64,000 bases of DNA from contig NC_053039.3 of assembly GCF_002575655.3 (NCBI RefSeq), forward strand, positions 238,244,622-238,308,621. The letters are read 5' to 3'. The DNA comes from Aegilops tauschii subsp. strangulata (taxonomy: Eukaryota > Streptophyta > Magnoliopsida > Poales > Poaceae). Numbering within the stretch: position 1 is the stretch's first letter; the number at the start of each line of letters is the position of its first letter. The notes under the pieces were generated by a model, which was not told the origin of the DNA, ran no database searches, and was given only the letters and a program-made list of their open reading frames with translations. Shown here piece by piece: positions 32,801 through 44,514 of the stretch. The position numbers and the translations under genes were made by a program.

Positions 32801-34586
32801 CCAGATGGGCTACTATAGAAGTCTGCTAAGAAGTGCCTTATGCTCGAGATGAATGCCCTGGCATTGATCTGACGAAACTCAAAACGGAATCAGAGATGGC
32901 TCGAACGCACAGTGGACATGGCCGGCGCCGGGAGCCAACACCAGCGGCTGCAGGTCGCCGGCGGGGCTACGGAAACATGTGGGGGTGCTGCCGTACAAGT
33001 AGCGGTGGCTGCGGGTGTGGCGTGCGGAATCCCTGAGAGAGTTCACTGAAGAAGGATGTGCACGTGCGTGCAAAGAAACCGAGGAGGCAGAGCCACCTCA
33101 CCGGACTTGCCTTCCGACGTGCTCGGGAAGCAAGGGCCGGCCATGTCAAGGGGCGGCACGGAGCTGCTGCTCCCTGGATGGATCATACAGGGCGATGGGT
33201 TGTGATGCGTGTGTGTGAGCACATGTGTACACGAGCGGGGTGAGCTCCAGGAACTCGTCCATGGCGGACATGGCGTCGGCTTGCTCGGGAAGAGGACTAC
33301 GGCGAGGGAATGGGAGGAGCGGCTGCTCACCGAGGGGTTGCTGCTGGAGTTGCACGTGGTCGACGGTGGCCTGGGACGGCGAGAAGACTCGCTGATCGGG
33401 GCAGCGTCCTCGGTTCCATGAAGCAGAGGAAGCAGGGGAGGAAGACGTCGATGGACTTGGCGTCTCCGGCCTTGGATCGCAGAGGAACGGGGTCGTGGCG
33501 GCGTCTCGATGCGCGTGGATGGAGAAAGGGTCGACGACGAGCTTGCTACGCCGGAGGAAAGCTTGAGCACGAGCCGGCCATGGCGTCGGGCAGCGGTGAT
33601 GGGGCGAGGTGGAGCTACCCCTACCTGGCTGGCGGCGGCGGAGGAAACGAGAGGGAGAAGGGGAAACCCTAGGGCGTGGCTGCTGGCTTAAAAAGGAGTT
33701 GAGAAGACGGCACGACCTCGGCGTCCGTGAAACTCACGGCGCGAGCGCGAGCGCTCTGTCTCTGGAACAGAGACGGCGACGCAACGGGGCAGGTGGCCGT
33801 GAACAGAGTCGGGCCAGGCAGACTTGGCTGGGCTGCAGGTGAGGGAAAAGGCCCAAGGTGCGCTGCTGGGAGGCCCCTTCCATTTTCTTCTTTTCTAAAA
33901 CTTTGAATCTCCAGGTTTAGAAAAAGAAAAGTCCAGGGAGTTTTGAGAAGAAATAGGCTAAGAACAAAATATCCCTGGACACCAGGAATTATGCAGCATT
34001 TGAATAAAATGCTCTGGTAATTTTAAGAGACTGCAAATTCAAATAAGTTTGAAAATAATTCAAGCTTGACTAAATCCTTAGCCCAACCAAAACACTTCCA
34101 AAGGGCTTGAAAACTGGAGGAGGTGGTCTTGGCATGGTGTAGAGAATATAAAAATATAGTGGACATTAATCTGGAGCAGAAAATGCCACTAGAGAAATAA
34201 TTGAAAGAAAGGGAAAAGGAGAAGTTTGGATGGGATAGAAACTTGGGTGAACTTGATGAATTGTTGCTGGTATGCGCATGGAACAAAAATGAGGTAGAGA
34301 TAAGAATAAGAGAGGTTCACACAAGAACACACAACAAAACTTAAATATGCAAAACAAGGCATGATGATCATGATGCAATGCAATAGAATGACAAGAGGCA
34401 CATCGCATCATGAAGCACAGAACAAAGCAAGGATGGTGCAATGCAATGTAATATAAGATGAACGTGATGCAAGAAGCAAAATATGGCAATGGCACTCATC
34501 AGGATCATGGCAACAAACATATGAAACACACGACGACAATGAAACTAAATGGAAGGCATCTAGAGCGTCGGTCTTGGGGCGTCACA
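29892..34586 (-). mobile_element. Solo LTR, 4695 bp, LARD/Sukkula-like, TSD TTAAC
   Basis: Termini TGTAACACCC (left) and GGGGCGTCACA (right) are imperfect inverted repeats; flanks are TTAAC at 29887-29891 and 34587-34591, and the gag frame reads through. Read on the minus strand it starts TGTGACGCCCC and ends GGGTGTTACA. A promoter-like stretch (TTTTTAAGCC, then CCCTAGGGTTTCCCC, minus, about 33698-33660) precedes a GC-rich transcribed region. The size fits the large LTRs of non-coding Triticeae LARDs such as Sukkula; the family name is tentative. GC-rich frames in 33043-33842 show no protein family and are probably not genes. Confidence 0.85.
32424..32820 (-). repeat. Three tRNA-like modules in tandem
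   Basis: On the minus strand, three segments starting near 32815, 32655 and 32500 each show a D-arm/A-box-like stretch (TAGCCCATCTGGTTAACAG; TTGCTACTGGTTAGACTAGC; TGCTAGTGGTCTTCAGAG) followed about 40 nt later by a T-arm/B-box-like stretch (AGGGATCAAATCCC; AGGGATCAAATCCCC; CTGGGTTTGATTCCCAG). The last is a 5-bp stem with a 7-nt loop, as in real tRNA. Spacing is about 160 bp. Acceptor stems do not pair well, so they are not functional tRNA genes. Confidence 0.55.
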
Positions 34587-34591
34587 TTAAC

Positions 34592-36769
34592 AGAATTCTC
34601 CAATCACTGCCACCAAGCTACAAGAGCTTCGTGATGAACTATAACATGCAAGGGATGAATAAGACGATTCCCGAGCTCTTCGCAATGCTAAAGGCTGCGG
34701 AGGTAGAAATCAAAAAGGAGCATAAAGTGTTGATGGTCAATAAGACCACCAGTTTCAAGAAAAAGGGCAAAGGGAAGAAGAAGGGGAACTTCAAGAAGAA
34801 CAGCAAGCAAGTTGCTGTTCAGGAGAAGAAACCCAAGTCTGGACCTAAGCCTGAGACTGAGTGCTTCTACTGCAAGCAGACTGGTCACTGGAAGCGGAAC
34901 TGCCCCAAGTATTTGGCGTATAAGAAGGATGGCAAGGTGAACAAAGGTATATGTGATATACATGTTATTGATGTGTACCTTACTAATGCTCACAGTAGCA
35001 CCTGGGTATTTGATACTGGTTCTGTTGCTAATATTTGCAACTCGAAACATGGGCTACGGATTAAGCGAAGATTGGATAAGGACGAGGTGACGATGCGCGT
35101 GGGAAATGGTTCCAAAGTCAATGTGATCGCGGTCGGCACGCTACCTCTACATCTACCTTCGGGATTAGTTTTAGACCTAAATAATTGTTATTTGGTGCCA
35201 GCGTTAAGCATGAACATTATATATGGATCTTGTTTGATGCGAGACGATTATTCATTTATATCAGAGAATAATGGTTCTTCTATTTATATGAGTAATATCT
35301 TTTATGGTTATGCACCCTTTAGGAGTGGTCTATTTTTGTTGAATCTCGATAGTAGTGATACACATATTCATAAAATTAAAGCCAAAAGATGCAGAGTTGA
35401 TAATGATAGTGCAACTTATTTGTGGCACTGCCGCTTAGGTCATATCGGTGTAAAGCGCATGAAGAAACTCCATACTGATGGACTTTTGGAACCACTTGAT
35501 TATGAATCACTTGGTACTTGCGAACCGTGCCTCATGGGTAAGATGACTAAAACGTCGTTCTCCGGAACTATGGAGAGAGCAACAGATTTGTTGGAAATCA
35601 TACATACAGATGTATGTGGTCCGATGAATGTTGAGGCTCGTGGCGGATATCATTATTTTCTCACCTTCACAGATGATTTAAGCAGATATGGGTATATCTA
35701 CTTAATGAAACATAAGTCTGGAACATTTGAAAAGTTCAAAGAATTTTAGAGTGAAGTTGAAAATCATCGTAACAAGAAAATAAAGTTTCTACGATTTGAT
35801 TGTGGAGGAGAATATTTGAGTTATGAGTTTGGTCTTCATTTGAAACAATGCGGAATAGTTTCGCAACTCACGCCACCCGCAACACCACAACGTAATGGTG
35901 TGTCCGAACGTCGTAATTGTACTCTACTAGATATGGTGCGATCTATGATGTCTCTTACTGATTTACCGCTATCGTTTTGGGGTTATGCTTTGGAGACGGC
36001 CGCATTCACGTTAAATAGGGCACCATCAAAATTCGTTGAGACGAAGCCTTATGAACTGTGGTTTGGCAAGAAACCAAAGTTATCGTTTCTTAAAGTTTGG
36101 GCTGCGATGCTTATGTGAAAAAACTTCAACCTCATAAGCTCGAACCCAAATCGGAGAAATGTGTCTTCATAGGATACCCAAAGGAGACTATTGGGTACAC
36201 ATTCTATCATAGATCCGAAGGCAAGACTTTTGTTGCTAAATTCGGAATCTTTCTGGAGAAGGAGTTTCTCTCGAAAGAAGTGAGTGGGAGGAAAGTAGAA
36301 CTTGATGAGGTAATTGTACTTGCTCCCTTATTGGAAAGTAGTTCATCGCAAAAACCGGTTTCTGCGACGCCTACACCAATTAGTGAGAAGTTAATGATGA
36401 TGATCATGGAACTTCAGATCAAGTTGTTACTGAACCTCGTAGGTCAACCAGAGTAAGATCCGCACCAGAGTGGTACGGTAATCCTTTTCTGGAGGTTATG
36501 CTACTAGACCATGACGAACCTACGAACTATGAAAACGATGGTGAGCCCAGATTCCGCGAAATGGCTTGAGGCCATGAAATCTGAGATGGGATCCATGTAT
36601 GAGAACAAAGTGTGGACTTTGGTTGACTTGCCCGACGATCGGCAAGCAATTGAGAATAAATGGATCTTCAAGAAGAAGACTGACACTGACGGTAATGTTA
36701 CTGTCTATAAAGCTCGACTTGTTGCAAAAGGTTTTTGACAAGTTCAAGGGATTGACTACGATGAGACTT
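34592..36769 (+). pseudogene. Copia gag-pol of element E, C-terminal gag to start of RT
   Basis: In frame from 34592: gag C-terminus (SLPPSYKSFVMNYNMQGMNK), CCHC zinc knuckle CFYCKQTGHWKRNC (34862-34903), protease with FDTGS (about 35009-35023), GAG-pre-integrase (LWHCRLGHIGVKRM near 35420), integrase core (HTDVCGPM near 35605; the second Asp region reads RFDCGGEYLSYEFG, where family members have DRGGEY). Lesions: TAG at 35747-35749 (probably from CAG), a 1-nt loss near 36099 inside WGCDAYVKK, further shifts after 36456. The RT start (MKSEMGSMYENKVWTLVDLP, VYKARLVAKGF) is present and the frame ends at the deletion junction 36769. Enzymes of reverse transcription and integration; no longer functional. 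Confidence 0.9.
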
Positions 36770-38054
36770 ATTGGGTTGGCGTATTTCGAGATTAGGATTT
36801 GTCACTCCGATTGTCGGAGAGGTATCTCTGGGCCCTCTCGGTAATGCACATCACTTAAGCCTTGCAAGCATTGCAACTAATGAGTTAGTTGTGGGATGAT
36901 GTATTACGGAACGAGTAAAGAGACTTGCCGGTAATGAGATTGAACTAGGTATTGAGATACCGACGATCGAATCTCGGGCAAGTAACATACCGATGACAAA
37001 GGGAACAACGTATGTTGTTATGCGGTCTGACCGATAAAGATCTTTGTAGAATATGTGGGAGCCAATATGAGCATCCAGGTTCCGCTATTGGTTATTGACC
37101 GGAGACGTGTCTCGGTCATGTCTACATAGTTCTCGAACCCGTAGGGTCCGCACGCTTAACGTTTTGATGATAGTTATATTATGAGTTTATATGTTTTGAT
37201 GTATCGAAGGTTGTTCGGGGTCCCGGATGTGGTCACGGACATGACGAGGAGTCTCGCAATGGTCGAGACATGAAGATTGATATATTGGAAGCCTATATTT
37301 GGATATCGGAAGTGTTCCGGGTGAAATCGGGATTTTACCGGAGTACCGAGGGGTTACCGGAACCCCCCCGGGGCTTAATGGGCCATAGTGGGCCTTTGTG
37401 GAGAAGAGGAGAGGCGGCCAGGGCAGGGCCGCGCGCCCCTCCCCCTAGTCCGAATAGGACAAGGAGAGGGGGGCGGCCCCCCCTTTCCTTCCTCTCCTCC
37501 ACCTCTTTCCCCTCCACTCCTAATCCAACTAGGAAAAGGAAGGGAGTCCTACTCCCGGTGGGAGTAGGACTCCACCTGGCGCGCCCCTCCTGGCCGGCCG
37601 CACCTCCCCCCTTGCTCCTTTATATACGGGGGCAGGGGGCACCCTAGAGACACAACAATTGATCGTTTGATCTTTTAGCCGTGTGCGGTGCCCCCGTCCA
37701 CCATAGTCCACCTCGATAATACTGTAGCGGTGCTTAGGCGAAGCCCTGCGTCAGTAGAACATCATCATCGTCACCATGCCGTCGTGCTGACGAAACTCTC
37801 CCTCAACACTCGGCTGGATCGGAGTTCGAGGGACGTCATCAGGCTGAACGTGTGCTGAACTCGGAGGTGCCGTGCGTTCGGTACTTGATCGGTCGGATCG
37901 TGAAGACGTACGACTACATCAACCGCGTTGTGCTAACGCTTCCGCTTTCGGTCTACGAGGGTACGTGGACAACACTCTCCCCTCTCGTCGCTATGCATCA
38001 CCATGATCTTGCGTGTGCGTAGGAATTTTTTTGAAATTACTACATAACCCAACA
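36770..38054 (+). repeat. 3' LTR of element E, 5'-truncated
   Basis: Begins TGGGTTGGCGTATTTCGAG, equivalent to about position 450 of the 5' LTR (26887), and ends CATAACCCAACA. Hairpin at 37544-37572, TATA at about 37620-37629. Confidence 0.9.
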
Positions 38055-39802
38055 AATATGCCCTAGAGGCAATAATAAAGTTATTATTTATTTCCTTATT
38101 TCATGATAATTGTTTATTATTCATGCTAGAATTGTATTAACCGGAAACATGATACATGTGTGAATACATAGACAAACAGAGTGTCACTAGTATGCCTCTA
38201 CTTGACTAGCTCGTTGATCAAAGATGGTTATGTTTCCTAGCCATAGACATGAGTTGTCATTTGACTAACGGGATCACATCATTAGGAGAAGGATGTGATT
38301 GAGTTGACCCATTCCGTTAGCTTAGCACTTGATCATTTAGTATGTTGCTATTGCTTTCTTCATGACTTATACATGTTCCTATGACTATGAGATTATGCAA
38401 CTCCCGTTTACCGGAGGAACACTTTGTGTGCTACCAAACGTCACAACATAACTGGGTGATTATAAAGGTGCTCTAGAGGTGTCTCCGAAGGTACTTGTTG
38501 AGTTGGCGTATTTCGAGATTAGGATTTGTCACTCCGATTGTCGGAGAGGTATCTCTGGGCCCACTCGGTAATACACATCACTATAAGCCTTGCAAGCATT
38601 GTAACTAATGAATTAGTTGCGGGATGATGTATTACGGAATGAGTAAAGAGACTTGCCGATAACGAGATTAAACTAGGTATTGAGATACCGACGATCGAAT
38701 CTCAGGCAAGTAACATACCGATGACAAAGGGAACAACGTATGTTCTTATGCGGTTTGACCGATAAAGATCTTCGTAGAATATGTAGGAGCCAATATGAGC
38801 ATCCAGGTTCCGCTCTTGGTTATTAACCGGAGACGTGTCTGGGTCATGTCTACATAGTTCTCGAACCCGTAGGGTCCGCACGCTTAACGTACGGTGACGA
38901 TTTGTATTATGAGTTTATGTGTTTTGATGTACCGAAGGTAGTTCAGAGTCCCGGATGAGATCGGGGACATGACGAGGAGTCTCGAAATGGTCGAGACGTA
39001 AAGATCGATATATTGGACGACAATATTCGGACATCGGAATGGTTCCGAGTGATTCGGGTATTTTTCGGAGTACCGGAGAGTTACGGGAATTCGCCGGGGA
39101 GTATATGGGCCTTATTGGGCCTTAGGGGAAAGAGAGAGAGAGAGAGAGTGGAGGCTGCGCCCCCCAAGGCTTAGTCCGAATTGGACTAGGGGGAGGGGCG
39201 GCGCCCCCTCCTTCCTTCTCTTCCCTTTTCCCTTTCCTTCTCTCCTACTCCTACTAATTGGAAGGGCTCCTAGTTCTACTAGGAAAGGGGGAATCATACT
39301 CCCAGTGGGAGTAGTACTCCCCTAGGGCGCTCCATAGAGAGGGCCGGCCCTCCCCCTCCTCCACTCCTTTATATACGGGGGAGGGGGGCACCCCATAGAC
39401 ATAACAATTGATCATTGATCTCTTAGCTGTGTGCGGTGCCCCCTACACCATAATCCACCTCAGTCATATCGTAGCGGTGCTTAGGCGAAGCCCTGCGTCG
39501 GTAACTTCATCAACACCGTCACCACGCCGTCGTGCTGACGGAACTCTCCCTCGAAGCTCTGCTGGATCGGAGTTCGTGGGACATCATCGAGCTGAACGTG
39601 TGCTGAACTCGTAGGTGCCGTGCGTTCGGTACTTGGATCGGTCGGATCGTGAAGCCGTACGGCTACATCAACCGCGTTGTTCTAACGCTTGCGCTTTCGG
39701 TCTACGAGGGTACGTGGACACACTCTCCCCTCTCGTTGCTATGCATCACCATGATCTTGTGTGTGCGTAGGAATATTTTTGAAATTACTACGTTCCCCAA
39801 CA
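38055..39802 (+). repeat. 5' LTR of element B, main part
   Basis: AATAT (38055-38059) is the second TSD copy made by element E; with 26424-26435 it restores a complete LTR start. Ends CGTTCCCCAACA. Contains an (AG)n tract at 39129-39149, a variant hairpin at 39289-39320 and TATA at about 39369-39378. Primer site TGGTATCCGAGC at 39804-39815 follows. Confidence 0.9.
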
Positions 39803-40421
39803 GTGGTATCCGAGCCTGGTTTTATGCGTAGATGTTATATGCACGAGTGGAACACAAGTGAGTTGTGGGCGATACAAGTCATACTGCTTACCAGCATGTA
39901 ATACACATCACTATAAGCCTTGCAAGCATTGTAACTAACGAATTAGTTGCGGGATGATGTATTACAGAATGAGTAAAGAGACTTGCCAGTAACGAGATTG
40001 AACTAGGTATTGAGATACCGGCGATCGAATCTCGGGCAAGTAACATACCGATGACAAAGGGAACAACGTATGTTGTTATGCGGTTTGACCGATAAAGATC
40101 TTCGTAGAATATGTAGGAGCCAATATGAGCATCCAGGTTCCGCTATTGGTTATTGACCGGAGATGTGTCTCGGTCATGTCTACATAGTTCTCGAACCCGT
40201 AGGGTCCGCACGCTTAACGTTTGGTGACGATTTGTATTATGAGTTTATGTGTTTTGATGTACCGAAAGTAGTTCAGAGTCCCGGATGAGATCGAGGGCAT
40301 GACGAGGAGTCTCGAAATGGTCGAGACGTAAAGATCGATATATTGGACGACTATATTCGGACATCGGAAAGGTTCCGAGTGATTCAGGTATTTTTCGGAG
40401 TACCGGAGAGTTACGGGAATG
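39803..40421 (+). mobile_element. Element B: 95 bp leader joined to its truncated 3' LTR
   Basis: The leader stops at CAGCATGT and is joined at 39898 to AATACACATCACTATAAGCC, which is about position 523 of the LTR. Only GT is shared at the junction. The LTR part runs to GAGTTACGGGAATG at 40421, where a solo LTR intervenes. Confidence 0.85.
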
Positions 40422-41827
40422 TGTCGAACCCAACGAGGAGCAGAAGGAAATGATAAGCGGTTTTCAGCAAGGTATTCTCTGCAAGCACTGAAATTATAGG
40501 TAACAAATAGTTTTGTGATAAGGTAATTTGTAACGAGCAACAAGTAACAAAAGTAAATAAAGTGCAGCAAGGTGGACCAATCCTTTTCGTACCAAAGGAC
40601 AAGCCTGGACAAACTCTTATATGAAGGAAAATGCTCCCGAGGACACATGGGAATTATCGTCAAGCTAGTTTTCATCACGTTCATATGATTCGCGTTCGGT
40701 ACTTTGATAATTTGATATGTGGGTGGACCGATGCTTGGGTGCTGTCCTTACTTGGACAAGCATCCCACTTATGATTAACTCCTATTGCAAGCATCCGCAA
40801 CTACAAAAGAAGTATTAAGGTAAACCCATCCATAGCATGAAACATATGGATCCAAATCAGCCCCTTACGAAGCAACGCATAAACTAGGGTTTAAGCTTCT
40901 GTCACTCTAGCAACCCATCATCTACTTATTACTTCCCAATGCCTTCCTCTAGGCCCAAATAATGGTGAAGTGTTATGTAGTCGACGTTCACATAACACCA
41001 CTAGAGGAGAGACAACATACATCTCATCAAAATATCGAACGAATACCAAATTCACATGACTACTAATAGCAAGACTTTTCCCATGTCCTCAGGAACAAAC
41101 GTAACTACTCACAAAGCATATTCATGTTCATAATCAGAGGAGTATTAATATGCATAATGGATCTGAACATATGATCTTCCACCAAATAAACCAACTAGCA
41201 TCAACTACAAGGAGTTATCAACACTACTAGCAACCTACAGGTACCAATCCCAGACTTAGAGACAAGAATTGGATACAAGAGATGAACTAGGGTTTGAGAG
41301 GAGATGGTGTTGGTGAAGATGTTGATGGAGATTGACCCCTCCCGATGAGAGGATCGTTGGTGATGACGATGGTGATGATTTCCCCCTCACGGAGGGAAGT
41401 GTCCCCGGCAGAACAGCTCCGCCAGAGCCCTAGATTGGTTCCGCCAAGGTTTCGCCTGGTGGCTGCGGAGTCTCGTCCCGAAAGCTTGCTTCTGATTTTT
41501 TCTCAGACGAAAGACTTCATATAGCATAAGATGGGCACTGCTCGTTCCCAGGGTGTGGGTCCCCTCTGGTATTTCTTCCGCTCAATATTTTTTATTATTT
41601 CCAAAAATAAATTCCCTGGAGTTTCAGGACTTTTGGAGTTGTGCAGAATAGGTCTCTAATATTTGCTCCTTTTCCAGCCCAGAATTCCAGCTGCCGGCAT
41701 TCTCCCTCTTCATGTAAATCTTATAAAATAAGAGAGAATGGGCATAAGTATTGTGACATAATGTGTAATAACAGCCCATAATGCAATAAATATCGATATA
41801 AAAGCATGATGCAAAATGGATGTATCA
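40422..41827 (-). mobile_element. Solo LTR of a Gypsy family, 1406 bp, no TSD
   Basis: Minus strand starts TGATACATCCATTTTGCATC and ends GGGTTCGACA. A TATA-like GCTATATGAAG (minus) lies at about 41515-41525. Left flank is GAATG, right flank GTGCG, so no TSD. Compared with the other LTR of element B (39061-39170), about 60 bp of host LTR are missing at the insertion. Family not named. Confidence 0.75.
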
Positions 41828-42476
41828 GTGCGCGCCCCCCAAGGCTTAGTCCGAATTGGACTAGGGGGAGGGGCGGCGCCCCCTCCTTCCTTCTCTTCTC
41901 TTTTCCCTTTCCTTCTCTCCTACTCCTACTACTTCGAAGGGCTCCTAGTTCTACTAGGAAAGGGGGAATCCTACTCCCGGTGGGAGTAGGACTCCCCTAG
42001 GGCACGCCATAGAGAGGGCCGGCCCTCCCCCTCCTCCACTCCTTTATATACGGGGGAGGGGGCACCCCATAGACATAACAATTGATCATTGATCTCTTAG
42101 CCGTGTGCGGTGCCCCCTCCACCATAATCCACCTCGGTCATATCGTAGCGGTGCTTAGGCGAAGCCCTGCGTCGGTAACTTCATCAACATCGTCACCACG
42201 CCGTCGTGCTGACGGAACTCTCCCTCGAAGCTCTGCTGGATCGGAGTTCGTGGGACATCATTGAGCTGAACGTGTGCTGAACTCGGAGGTGCCGTGCGTT
42301 CGGTACTTGGATCGGTCGGATCGTGAAGACGTACGACTACATCAACTGCGTTGTTCTAACGCTTGCGCTTTCGGTCTACGAGGGTACGTGGTCACACTCT
42401 CCCCTCTCGTTGCTATGCATCACCATGATCCTGTATGTGCGTAGGAATTTTTTTGAAATTACTACGTTCCCCAACA
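41828..42476 (+). repeat. 3' LTR of element B, final part
   Basis: Continues with CGCCCCCCAAGGCTTAGTCC and ends CGTTCCCCAACA at 42476. Hairpin 41968-41993, TATA about 42044-42053. Followed by the TSD CTCAT. Confidence 0.88.
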
Positions 42477-43996
42477 CTCATACCTCTCGACTCGGGCATG
42501 AGTCTGAAATACTAATTTCAGCTCTTGGAACATCTTATATGCTCCGTGGCATTCAAAACGTTTTTGAAGTTCCGGTTCTAAGCCGTAAAGCATGGCGCAC
42601 TAAACTATCAAGTAGTCATCACACCGAGCTTGCCAAACGTTCATAACGTCTGCATCTGCTCCTGCAATAGGTCTGTCACCTAGCGGTGCATCAAGGACAT
42701 AATTCTTCTATGCAGCAATCAGGATAATCCTTAGATCACAGACCCAGTCTGCATCATTGCTACTATCATCTTTTAACTCATTTTCTCTAGGAACATATCA
42801 AAATAAACGGGGAGCTACGTCGCAAGCTATTGATCTACAACATAGATATGCAAATACTATCAGGACTAAGTTCATGATAAATTAAAGTTCAATTAATCAT
42901 ATTACTTAAGAACTCCCACTTAGATAGACATCCCTCTAGTCATCTAAGCGATCACGTGATCCAAATCAACTAAACCATGTCCGATCATCACGTGAGATGG
43001 AGTAGCCTTCAATGGTGAACATGACTATGTTGATCATATGTACTATATGATTCACGCTCGACCTTTCGGTCTCAGTGTTCCGAGGCCATATCTGCCTATG
43101 CTAGGCTCGTCAACTTTAGCCCGAGTATTCTGCGTGTGCAAAACTGGCTTGCACCCGTTGTATGTGAACATAGAGCTTATCACACCCAATCATCACGTGG
43201 TGTCTCGGCACGACGGACTATAGCACTGTGCATACTCAGGGAGAACACTTATACCTTGAAATTTAGTGAGAGATCATCTTATAATGGTACCACCGTACTA
43301 AGCAAAATAAGATGCATAAAAGATAAACATCACATGCAATCAAAATATGTGACATGCTATGGCCATCATCATCTTGTTCCTTTGATCTCCATCTCCAAAG
43401 TACCGTCATGATCTCCATCGTCACCGACATCACACCATGATATCCATCATCTTGATCTTTATCAACATGTCATCACATGGTCATCTTGCCAACTATTGCT
43501 TTTGCAACTACTGCTATCGCACAACGATAAAGTAAAGCAATTATATGGCGCTTGCATCTTATGCAATAAAGAGACAACCATAAGGCTCCTGCCAGTTGTC
43601 GATAACTTTAACAAAACATGATCATCTCATACAACAATTTATATCTCATCACGTCTTGACCATATCACATCACAACATGCCCTGCAAAAACAAGTTAGAC
43701 GTCCTCTACTTTGTTGTTGCAAGTTTTACGTGGCTGCTACGGGCTTCTAGCAAGAACCGTTCTTACCTACGCATCAAAACCACAACGATTTTTTGTCAAG
43801 TGTGTTGTTTCAACCTTCAACAAGGACCGGGCGTAGTCAAACTCGATTCAACTAAAGTTGGAGAAACAGACACCCGCCAGCCACCTGTGTGCAAAGCACG
43901 TCGATAGAACCAGTCTCATGAACGTGGTCATGTAATGTCGGTCCGGGCCGCTTCATCGAACAATACCGCCGAATCAAAATAAGACGTTGCTGGTAA
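42477..43996 (-). pseudogene. Element C: N-terminal gag and leader
   Basis: On the minus strand, 43996 to about 42840 is the Angela leader and 42840-42477 the gag start, with recognisable DADWVCDLRIILIAA and YVLDAPLGDRPIAGADADV, VMNVWQARCDDYLIV, HGAYKMFQELKF, then HARVERYE at the TSD. Several stops and shifts. The leader is cut at 43996, about 90 bp short of where the 5' LTR should begin, by the CACTA terminus. Confidence 0.85.
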
Positions 43997-44514
43997 CACT
44001 ACAAAAAAAGACACATCCGTGACATTTTGGGCCGAACGGAAAAAAATTCTGTCATAGTTATGAAACTTCTATGACGATAATCTTGACAAAACCCGGTATC
44101 ATCATAGATGTGGTGGGGTCCTACTTCTATGACAAAAAATCATGATAGAAAATGGGCTTTTCGTCCTGGGCGGGCCGGAGACGCAACTGCATGACATTCT
44201 TTGGGCCGTCCATGACGGAAAAACCGTGGTAGAAGCGAGGGTGAGGAAAATATCGGGGAGTTCCCGTTTACGGTGGGTGGTCCGGGGCCGAGCGATGCGC
44301 ATTTCTCTCGTACGTACCCGCGTGTGTGCGAGGCGTTGGGCTCTAACTGAACCCGGGCGATTGCGCTGCAGGCTCTAACTGAACCCGAGCGATTGCACTA
44401 CAGGCTACGCGTTACTGAACCCGAGCGATCGATCGATCCCTTGCTGTTAACTGAACCCGAGTGATTCCTTCGCTACTGCTGCTAACTAAAGCAGATCGAA
44501 CACTGCTGCCTCCT

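Larger units (their letters stand above)
26436..38054 (+). mobile_element. Angela-type element E, TSD AATAT
   Basis: 5' LTR 26436-28170, leader with primer site, gag-pol start at 29406, partial pol to 36769, 3' LTR 36770-38054 lacking its first ~450 bp. Flanked by AATAT at 26431-26435 and 38055-38059. The insertion site is 12 bp inside the 5' LTR of another Angela copy (B). A 4.7 kb solo LTR sits in its gag. RT/RNase H and the start of the 3' LTR are removed by one deletion at 36769/36770 (short shared ACTT at the junction). Confidence 0.9.
26424..42476 (+). mobile_element. Angela-type element B, internally deleted, TSD CTCAT
   Basis: B consists of a 5' LTR (26424-26435, then 38060-39802), 95 bp of leader with primer site (39803-39897), and a 3' LTR that lacks its first ~520 bp (39898-40421 and 41828-42476). 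All coding DNA is gone. Removing E and the 1.4 kb solo LTR leaves about 3 kb. The identical flanks CTCAT at 26419-26423 and 42477-42481, and the way the gag of C reads through them (RVERYE / ETSDKYF), prove the insertion. Confidence 0.9.

Noticed and set aside
32424..32820. Functional tRNA genes
   Set aside because: A- and B-box-like parts are present, but acceptor stems and anticodon arms do not form properly; recorded as tRNA-like repeats instead.
33043..33842. 175-codon and other frames in the LARD LTR
   Set aside because: Composition is Ser/Pro/Arg-rich, frames exist on both strands, no domain; expected for GC-rich non-coding LTR sequence.
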